A stretch of DNA of 64,000 nt from NCBI GenBank assembly GCA_965227745.1, contig OZ245769.1:2728001-2792000 (forward strand), given 5' to 3'. Shown here piece by piece: positions 57,791 to 64,000 of the stretch. The translations under genes were made by a program, and so were the position numbers. Below the pieces are notes generated by a model that saw nothing but the letters and a program-made list of their open reading frames with translations, searched no databases and had not been told where the DNA came from. The DNA comes from GAS368 sp965227745. GTDB taxonomy: Bacteria; Verrucomicrobiota; Verrucomicrobiia; Opitutales; Opitutaceae. Positions within the stretch are counted from its first letter, which is position 1, and the number at the start of each line of letters is the position of its first letter.

Positions 57791-58942
57791 ATGGATCAGC
57801 TCGACGTCCCACCCTCCGAATCTCCCCTCGCGCCCGTGCGCGAAGCTGCGACGTGGCTCACGCGCGGCCAGGCCCTCGAGGCCGAGGCCAAAGATGCCCC
57901 GGCGCTCGTCGAGGCCATCCGCTCCTACGATTGCGCGATCGCGCTGCTCCGGCCCGTCGCGGGCACCGATCTACCCGCGCGCCGCGACCTCGCCATCGCG
58001 CTGATGAACCGCGCCAACGCCCTCCAGAAAGCCGGCACGCCCGAATCGCTCGCCGACGCCGTCCGCACCTACGACGAGACGACCAAGATCCTCTCCGCCC
58101 CCGAATTTCAGGCGCACAATCCCTCGCTCAATACCCTCGGCGCCGCGTGGATGAATCGCGGTCACGCCCAGCACCGCCAGGGCACGCCCGAGTCCCTTTC
58201 CGCCGCGCTCACCTCGCACCAGCAGGCCGTCTCCGTGCTTGGCCAGCTCGCCCTTGAGCCCAGCGAAAACCTCACGCCCGAGGCCGCCTTGAATCACCGG
58301 CTCAATCTCGCCGGCGCGTGGATGAATCTCGCCAACGTCTACCTCGGCGACACCAACGCCCCGCAGCGCTACCTCCGCGCCCGCGAGGCCGCGATCCACT
58401 CACTCAATACCCTCGGCACCGACGACATCGCGATGCGCCATCCTGTCGCCGCCGAGTTGACCCTGCTCGCGCACCGCGCGCACTGCGATGTGCTCGGCCA
58501 GGTGCTCCCGCTCGTTGCCGATCCCGAGACCGCCAAGACGCTCAGCGCCGAGGCCTCCGATAGTGTCGACGCCGCCCTCGCCCTCGACCGCCACACCGAG
58601 AAACACGGCCTGCGCCACTTCCGCCCCATCGCGCAACGGCTCTTCTACTTCGGCACGCAGCTCTATCGCGTCAACCAGCCCCACTTCCTCGCCGAATTCA
58701 TCCTCGAGCACCTCGACCCCGAGCGCTCCGAGGGCGCGGTGGCCGACGATCCCACCCTCTACGGCATCGCCGAGGAAGCCATCGCCGCCGTCCTCCAGAG
58801 CCAGCAGCAAAGCCAGTCGGCGGTCTTCGACGCCACGACGCCCGCCGCCCAGCGCCAGCTCGAAACCAACCGCGACCTCAAAGCCGCCTCCGCCCGCCTC
58901 ACCGAGCTCCGCAATAAATACCTCCCGCCCACCGTGGCGTGA
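57791..58942 (+). CDS. TPR-like helical repeat protein
   Basis: This 383-residue protein is translated from the ATG at 57791 with AAGG five bases upstream (57785-57788). It consists of helical repeats with an A-x-x-x-x-x-A-L-M/W-M-N-R/L-x-A/G pattern: RDLAIALMNRANALQKAGTP, LGAAWMNRGHAQHRQGTP, LAGAWMNLANVYLG. It is rich in Ala, Leu, Gln and charged residues and has no signal peptide or catalytic motif. It is probably a cytoplasmic protein-interaction scaffold. It lies between the iron group and a repeat-rich spacer, with no clear partner. Confidence 0.7.
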   Translation: MDQLDVPPSESPLAPVREAATWLTRGQALEAEAKDAPALVEAIRSYDCAIALLRPVAGTDLPARRDLAIALMNRANALQKAGTPESLADAVRTYDETTKILSAPEFQAHNPSLNTLGAAWMNRGHAQHRQGTPESLSAALTSHQQAVSVLGQLALEPSENLTPEAALNHRLNLAGAWMNLANVYLGDTNAPQRYLRAREAAIHSLNTLGTDDIAMRHPVAAELTLLAHRAHCDVLGQVLPLVADPETAKTLSAEASDSVDAALALDRHTEKHGLRHFRPIAQRLFYFGTQLYRVNQPHFLAEFILEHLDPERSEGAVADDPTLYGIAEEAIAAVLQSQQQSQSAVFDATTPAAQRQLETNRDLKAASARLTELRNKYLPPTVA

Positions 58943-58969
58943 GGTGGGCGTAGCGTAGTTTTTTACCGG

Positions 58970-59265
58970 GAAGTTCGCGAAGAGGCGCGCAGACGAGACG
59001 CCGCTTCACGCGTTGCCGAGAACTCCGAGGTCTCAAAACGCGGAACGCTGATCTGCGCTAATCTTCGCTAATACCAGAGTGGCGGTTTGGCGCTCGTCCC
59101 AAGATCCACCGACGTTAGTCTTACGCCCTCTCCTCTTCTCTGTGTCTCCGTGCCTCTGTGGTTCAATGCCTTGATCAGCGAGGGCGGAGATTGAACCACA
59201 AAGACACAGAGGCACAGAGAAACCATCGAGCTTCATTTTTACCTTCGCGCCTCGTCGCGAACTTC
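58970..59265. repeat. Composite element of nested inverted repeats
   Basis: The outer arms GAAGTTCGCGAAGAGGCGCG (58970-58989) and 59246-59265 are inverted copies with 19 of 20 bases matching. The inner arms (59137-59166 and 59191-59220) are inverted copies with about 26 of 30 matching and carry the CTCTGTG...GTGGTTCAA phrase. No ORF lies inside. It resembles a MITE-like or large hairpin element between two convergent genes and accounts for most of the 356-base gene-free gap 58943-59298. Confidence 0.7.
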
Positions 59266-59298
59266 GCGGTTCACCGCCTCGTCACCCGCTGTTCATCG

Positions 59299-60990
59299 TC
59301 ACTGATAGTCCTCATTCAGCGCGCGTAGAAACGCCGCGAGCGCCTTCACGTCCTCGGCCTCCAGTCGCACCCCGGTAAATTCCTCCGGCGCATTGCGCAG
59401 TTTCCCATCGCGGGCCAGCGCGGTCATCCGCTGATAAAACATCAGCACCTCCTCCAGCGTGCGAAACCGCCCGGTGTGGAGGTACGGCCCCGATTGCCCG
59501 AGGTCGCGCAACCCGGTCGTCTTAAAACGCGCGATGCTCTGCTCGAGCGCGATATCGCGCGAGAGTTTGCCCGTGGGGTTGAGCAACTTTTCCAGCGCCG
59601 GCTGGGGCGCGGGCATATCGGGATTGCGATACACATTCCACAGGCCGAGATCGGTCGGCGGCGGCGGCCCGAGGCCGGGCAGCGCGAGAAACGGCCCCTT
59701 TGCGCGCGGATGTTTCGTAGTGGCAGGCAGGTAGGCGTTGTAGTCGGCGTTGCGCACGTTGAGCGCGGGCACCTTCAGGCGCGCAAAGGCTCCCGCGCCA
59801 TTGAGCGCGTCGAAGTCGTCCTGCGCCGCGCCGGTATTGTGAAACCCGAAATCGGTGAAGTGCGGCGGCGTGTGGCAGGCCGCGCAATTACCCACGGCGG
59901 ATCGCGCCGCCATGCGCCCTTCCGTATCGTCGACGCCCTGCACCACCATCTTGCTGGCGTCGGTCGGCGTGCGCAGGAAAATCTTCAGCCCGCGCAATTC
60001 CTCCTCGCCAAAGTGAAACGCCTGGTCGTGGTATTTTAATTTCCGCTTCGGGTTATCCACGAACTTCGGCGCGGCGAGCGCCTCAAGCGCGACGCGCAGG
60101 CGCTGCGTGTAAGCGGCGTTCGATTCACCGCTCGCCGGTGCGCGCGGCAGTTTATTGGCCGCGAGAAACGCATCGTAGGGCGAGCCATTGTGCTGGCCGC
60201 GCTCGTCGCGCGAAAATTCCAGCGAGCCAAGGTACGCCGCGATCAGGCGCGCGCCGGCATCGAGCACGACGTCGTCGCTGGCCGTCGCGACGTCCACGCG
60301 ATATTTCTCCGGCAGCCGCAGCGCGTCCGGGATCGCCGCATCCGTCCCGCGGAGCAGCACCGCATACGACAGCTTGCCAAACTCCCCGGCGAGCGCGCCG
60401 CTGCCACTGTCCTCACGGAGCACGCGCGCGAAGTGCTTGCGCGCGGTCGCCTGCTCGTTCGGGAGCCAGCCGAAATTGCGGCCCGTGAGCATGCCCTTGA
60501 TCAACGCCTCCACCCCGGCGTACTGGCCGTCGAAATTAAACAGCCCATCCGGCCCCGCATCGAGCGCGCCCACGAGCGAGCGCGAGTTGCGCTCCGTGGT
60601 CGTGCGCCCATCCGCGCGGCGCGGCACGGGGCTACGGCGCGCGAAATCCGAAAACGCCTCGACCCCGCGCCCCGGCAAGCCGCGCCGGCCCTTTAGTTCC
60701 TCATTGAGGTGACACGACGCGCAGTTGATCGACTGCCCGGCAAAGGGCCCCTTCACCACCGGCGCATCCCGGCCCGACTGTGACACCCGCGCGAGCACCG
60801 GGTCGCCCTTGGCGAGCGGCACGTTCACATCCTTGCCGCCATTCGCGTAAAAAAACTGCGCGAACCGGGTCTCCAAAAACAACCGCTCCCCCGCCTCCAC
60901 CTCGGGTGGCGGGGCTTTCACTTCAGCCGCCCGCGCGACGGCGCAGACGAGGAGGAGGAGGGCGGAAAAGGGCTTGAGACGCAGGACCAT
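59299..60990 (-). CDS. Dihaem cytochrome-c peroxidase / MauG-like protein
   Basis: This 563-residue protein has a signal peptide (LKPFSALLLLVCAVARAA) for export to the periplasm. It carries two c-type haem motifs, CASCH (C90-H94) and CAACH (C369-H373). The spacing and the terminal part (GLRDLGQSGPYLHTGRFRTL, then EEVLMFYQRM) match the cytochrome-c peroxidase/MauG superfamily. It could reduce peroxide or oxidise a partner protein; which one cannot be told from the sequence. Its start is divergent from the large repeat adhesin, with 135 bases between them. Confidence 0.9.
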   Translation of the reverse strand: MVLRLKPFSALLLLVCAVARAAEVKAPPPEVEAGERLFLETRFAQFFYANGGKDVNVPLAKGDPVLARVSQSGRDAPVVKGPFAGQSINCASCHLNEELKGRRGLPGRGVEAFSDFARRSPVPRRADGRTTTERNSRSLVGALDAGPDGLFNFDGQYAGVEALIKGMLTGRNFGWLPNEQATARKHFARVLREDSGSGALAGEFGKLSYAVLLRGTDAAIPDALRLPEKYRVDVATASDDVVLDAGARLIAAYLGSLEFSRDERGQHNGSPYDAFLAANKLPRAPASGESNAAYTQRLRVALEALAAPKFVDNPKRKLKYHDQAFHFGEEELRGLKIFLRTPTDASKMVVQGVDDTEGRMAARSAVGNCAACHTPPHFTDFGFHNTGAAQDDFDALNGAGAFARLKVPALNVRNADYNAYLPATTKHPRAKGPFLALPGLGPPPPTDLGLWNVYRNPDMPAPQPALEKLLNPTGKLSRDIALEQSIARFKTTGLRDLGQSGPYLHTGRFRTLEEVLMFYQRMTALARDGKLRNAPEEFTGVRLEAEDVKALAAFLRALNEDYQ

Positions 60991-61125
60991 GTAGAATTTA
61001 CTCGAAAAGTGAGCTGGACGGCCCGCATCGGTGTGCGAGCTGCTGCCGCCACAGACGCCAATTAAGGCCCGGCGTTTCCATAAATTTTTGCGCCTTACCT
61101 TTGCAGCCGGTCAAACTGATCTTCC

Positions 61126-64000
61126 GTGCGGCGTTACCCCCTTAGTCTGCGTCGTCCCTTTCGGTCTCGCGCTGTGACCGGACTGGCGGGGCTGTTGCTC
61201 ACGCTCACGGCTGCCTTGCCCGTTCGCGCGCAGCTCACCGTCGTGTGGGGTGGCGGCAACGGCTCGTGGAATAACGCCGCCAACTGGGCCTCCGAGAGCG
61301 TACCCGCCGGCACCGACACCGCCCAAGTCACCACCGGCAGCGCCAGCGTGGATACGGATGTCACCGTCGCCCGCCTGCTGCTCGAGGGCGGAAATATCGC
61401 CGGCTCGGCGAATCTCACGCTCTCCGGCTCCGACTCCGCGTGGACCGCCGGCACTTTCACCGGCAGCGGCACGCTCACCGTCGGGCGCGGCGGGAGCCTC
61501 ACGATCGCCACGGGCAACGACCACGACTTCAATGGCCACGCGATCGTCAATTCCGGCACGATCACCTGGACTGCCGGCTACCTGCGCACCGGCCAGGGTG
61601 GCTCAATCACCAATACCTCGGGCGCCACCTTCAAGGCCGACGCCGATGGCTACACCATGCATGTGCCGGGCGGCTACGGCGGCAGCGGAGTTTTCAATAA
61701 TCTCGGCACCCTCACCCACACCACGAGCGGCGTGGTGGTGTTCGACGTCCCGGTGAATAACACCGGTCTCATCAGCGCGACCAATGGCACACTGTACCTC
61801 AATGCCGGGGGCACCTCCAGCGGCACCATCAGCGCCACGGGCAAGGGCAACCTCGTCATCAGCACGAGCTACACCCTCACCGACGGCGCGGCTCTTTCCG
61901 GGCCGATCAAGGTCACCGCCGGCTCGCTCTCGGCCACGGGCAACATCTCGGTCGACGGCCTTTCCTTCGAGGGCGGCAATCTCTCGGGCTCGCAGACGTG
62001 GCTCGGCGGGACCTTTGACTGGCTCGCTGGCAACTGGAACACCAGCGCCCCCGCGCTCACGACCATCGCGGCCGGCACCACGCTCAACATCGCCACGGGC
62101 AGCGACCACGATTTCAACGCCCGCAGCATCACCAATCTCGGCACCGTCAATTGGTCCGCCGGTTACTTGCGCGCGGGCCAGGGCAGCGTCTTCACGAACG
62201 CCGAGGGCGCGACCTTCAACGATCTCAACGCTTCCAACTACACGCTCCACACCCCCGGCGGCTATGGCGGCTCCTTCACTTTCGTCAACGCGGGCACCTA
62301 TCGCCGCACCGTGGGCGGCACGACGGCGTTCGATATTCCGATCACCAACTCGGGCACAATCGATCTGCAACAAGGCGAAATCGTGTTTCGCAACGGCGGC
62401 TCCTTCACCTCCACCGGCACGATCTACGCCGCCGCCGCGACCAGCGTGGTCTTCAATAGCGACTTCACCCTCTTCTCCGGTTCCGCCCTCTCCGGGCCCG
62501 GCGCGTACACGCTTAGCACCGGCACGCTCACGATCCCCGACGGCACGCTCTCGATCAGCACCTTCACCCAAAACGGCGGCGTCCTCGCCGGCTCCCCGAC
62601 CATCGCCGGCGTCTACACTTGGAATGGCGGCCTCTGGAATACCAGCGCTCCCGCGCTCACGACCATCGCGCCCGGCGCCACCCTCAATATCGCTACCGGC
62701 AGCGACCACGATCTCAACGCCCGCAGTATCACCAACAACGGCACAATCAACTGGACGTCCGGTTACATTCGCGGCGGGCAGGGCAGCGTCTTCACGAACT
62801 CCGAGGGCGCGACGTTCAACGATCTCAATGCCTCCGGCTACACGTTTCATGTGCCCGGCGGCTACGGCGGCGCCTTCACCTTCGTCAACGAGGGCACCTA
62901 TCGCCGCACCGTGAGCGGCACGACGGCCTTCGATATTCCGTTCACCAACTCGGGCACAATCGATCTCCAGCAGGGCGAAATCATTTTTCGCAACGGCGGC
63001 TCCTTCACCTCCACCGGCACGATCTACGCCGCCGCCGAGACCAGCGTCGTTTTCAATAGCAACTTCACCCTTTTCTCCGGCTCCGCGCTCTCCGGCCCCG
63101 GCGCGTACACGCTCAATGCCGGGACGCTCACGATTCCGGAAGGCACCCTTTCGATCAGCACCTTCACGCAAAATAACGGCGTCCTCGCCGGTTCCCCGAT
63201 CATCGCCGGCGTCTTCAATTGGAACTCCGGCCTCTGGAATACCAGCTCTCCCGCCCTCACGACGGTCGCCTCCGGCGCCACTCTCAATATCGCCACCGGC
63301 AGCGACCACGATCTCAGCGCCCGCAGCATCACCAATAACGGCACGGTCAACTGGACGTCCGGTTACATTCGCGGCGGGCAGGGCAGCGTCTTCACGAATT
63401 CCGTGGGCGCCGTCTTCAACGACCGCAATGCCTCCGGCTATACCTTCCACGTGCCCGGCGGTTACGGCGGAAACTTTACTTTCGAGAATCAGGGCATTTA
63501 TAGCCGCGACGCCGCCGGCACGACGTTCTTCGACATTCCTTTCAACAACAGCGGGACCGTCGATCTCGCGCAGGGCAGCCTCGAATTTCGGGCCGGCGGC
63601 ACGCTCGATGCCGTGGGCACGATGACCGCCGCGCGGGGGACGAATATTTACTTCCGCACGGATTACACCGTGCGCAGCGGCTCCTCGCTCCTCGGCGCGG
63701 GCGACTACTGGCTGACGGGCGGCACGCTAACCGTCAACGGCACGCTCAAGACCTCCCGCTTCACCCAGACCGGCGGCACCCTCGGCGGCGCCACCAACGG
63801 CATCTCCGGCCTCTACAACTGGTACGGCGGCACGTGGAATTCCTCCCCCGGCGCGACCACCACGCTCAACGCCGATGCGACGCTCAACCTCGACACCGGC
63901 AGCGATCACGACTTCAACGGCCGCAGCATCACGAATCTCGGCAATGTCACGTGGACCTCCGGCTACATCCGCGCCGGCCAGGGCTCCGTCTTCACGAATG
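61126..64000 (+). CDS. Giant secreted beta-strand-repeat protein (autotransporter/adhesin type), 3' end outside the window
   Basis: An open frame of 958 codons runs from a GTG at 61126 to the window edge without a stop. The N-terminus is a signal peptide (MRRYPLSLRRPF, then GLAGLLLTLTAALPVRA, cleavage before QLTVVWGGG); a later GTG at 61174 would lose the basic residues. WGGGNGSWNNAANW is the usual opening of verrucomicrobial autotransporter-like proteins. The rest is Gly/Thr/Ser/Asn-rich beta-helix sequence in 200-residue repeats (600 bp exactly from about 62038 on) carrying GSDHDFNARSIT and VPGGYGG. Surface adhesion is likely. The C-terminal barrel or anchor is not visible. Confidence 0.85.
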   Translation, partial: MRRYPLSLRRPFRSRAVTGLAGLLLTLTAALPVRAQLTVVWGGGNGSWNNAANWASESVPAGTDTAQVTTGSASVDTDVTVARLLLEGGNIAGSANLTLSGSDSAWTAGTFTGSGTLTVGRGGSLTIATGNDHDFNGHAIVNSGTITWTAGYLRTGQGGSITNTSGATFKADADGYTMHVPGGYGGSGVFNNLGTLTHTTSGVVVFDVPVNNTGLISATNGTLYLNAGGTSSGTISATGKGNLVISTSYTLTDGAALSGPIKVTAGSLSATGNISVDGLSFEGGNLSGSQTWLGGTFDWLAGNWNTSAPALTTIAAGTTLNIATGSDHDFNARSITNLGTVNWSAGYLRAGQGSVFTNAEGATFNDLNASNYTLHTPGGYGGSFTFVNAGTYRRTVGGTTAFDIPITNSGTIDLQQGEIVFRNGGSFTSTGTIYAAAATSVVFNSDFTLFSGSALSGPGAYTLSTGTLTIPDGTLSISTFTQNGGVLAGSPTIAGVYTWNGGLWNTSAPALTTIAPGATLNIATGSDHDLNARSITNNGTINWTSGYIRGGQGSVFTNSEGATFNDLNASGYTFHVPGGYGGAFTFVNEGTYRRTVSGTTAFDIPFTNSGTIDLQQGEIIFRNGGSFTSTGTIYAAAETSVVFNSNFTLFSGSALSGPGAYTLNAGTLTIPEGTLSISTFTQNNGVLAGSPIIAGVFNWNSGLWNTSSPALTTVASGATLNIATGSDHDLSARSITNNGTVNWTSGYIRGGQGSVFTNSVGAVFNDRNASGYTFHVPGGYGGNFTFENQGIYSRDAAGTTFFDIPFNNSGTVDLAQGSLEFRAGGTLDAVGTMTAARGTNIYFRTDYTVRSGSSLLGAGDYWLTGGTLTVNGTLKTSRFTQTGGTLGGATNGISGLYNWYGGTWNSSPGATTTLNADATLNLDTGSDHDFNGRSITNLGNVTWTSGYIRAGQGSVFTN
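62038..64000 (+). repeat. Exact 600-bp tandem repeats in the adhesin gene
   Basis: The segment starting AATACCAGC recurs at 62038, 62638 and 63238, and a diverged copy starts at 63838, each exactly 600 bases apart. Neighbouring copies (for example 62161-62460 and 62761-63060) are nearly identical at DNA level. The earlier unit (from about 61450) is 588 bases and more diverged. This points to recent in-frame duplication. Confidence 0.85.

Noticed and set aside
61603..63450. 615-codon minus-strand frame opposite the repeat adhesin
   Set aside because: It is repetitive only because the adhesin repeats are. It lacks a signal peptide and motifs, whereas the plus frame has a signal peptide and beta-strand repeats.
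1..64000. rRNA, tRNA, insertion sequence, prophage or known defence system
   Set aside because: No tRNA-like cloverleaf with a GGTTCRA arm, no rRNA segments, and no transposase, integrase or restriction/Cas-type protein was recognised on reading both strands. A tRNAscan or Infernal search could still find something missed by eye.

Overview
The window is a 64 kb piece of a GC-rich, Gram-negative chromosome. It is most likely from the Verrucomicrobiota, close to Opitutaceae. The evidence is lpxA (lipid A), two large TonB-dependent receptors, one with an N-terminal plug segment of the LEAFTVTGS type, a TIGR03790-type protein, a secreted beta-strand-repeat adhesin, and families of short palindromic and heptanucleotide repeats between genes. 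I saw no rRNA, tRNA, insertion sequence, prophage or CRISPR array. The lineage is inferred from protein style, not from a marker gene.

Layout. 0.2-7 kb: a secreted six-hairpin glycosidase-like protein, a NarL-type response regulator with its histidine kinase, and a divergent ABC-2 export pair. 7.2-11.4 kb: a compact four-gene unit made of an FtsK-type DNA translocase without membrane segments, a leucine-rich-repeat-variant protein and two small paralogous proteins. 11.4-18 kb: a small secreted protein, an unbroken reading frame joining a CAAX-type membrane protease to ProA, a NUDIX hydrolase, an S9 peptidase and one AT-rich foreign-looking membrane protein gene. 18-28.4 kb: a purine-ring catabolic operon read on the minus strand (aceB-uraD-uraH-allC-allB-allE-xdh) with a divergent guanine deaminase. 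Together these carry guanine to xanthine, urate, allantoin and glyoxylate, and then into malate, although no uricase or ureidoglycolate-cleaving enzyme is visible. 28.5-34.2 kb: clpP, a TIGR03790 protein, a ClC channel, an aldo/keto reductase, a tiny membrane ORF and a metallo-beta-lactamase-fold hydrolase.

34.3-42.7 kb: a glycerophosphodiester system in which an outer-membrane TonB receptor, GlpD, GlpT and periplasmic GlpQ lie in one direction, opposite a SorC/DeoR-type regulator. 42.8-51.5 kb: housekeeping genes (S1/P1-like nuclease, amidase, infC, an A-type Fe-S protein, pdxA, lpxA, aroB) with two uncharacterised proteins. 51.5-57.6 kb: an iron-acquisition group (siderophore receptor, PKHD-type dioxygenase, PepSY reductase-like protein with Gly/Arg-rich linkers) preceded by repeated operator-like motifs. 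57.8-64 kb: a TPR-like protein, a MauG-like dihaem peroxidase, and the start of a giant secreted protein built from exact 600-bp (200-residue) tandem repeats that runs off the window.

The most novel candidates are the FtsK/LRV/paralogue-pair operon, the TonB-GlpD-GlpT-GlpQ uptake unit, the protease-ProA fusion, and the intergenic repeat families, one of which lies in frame inside proA.
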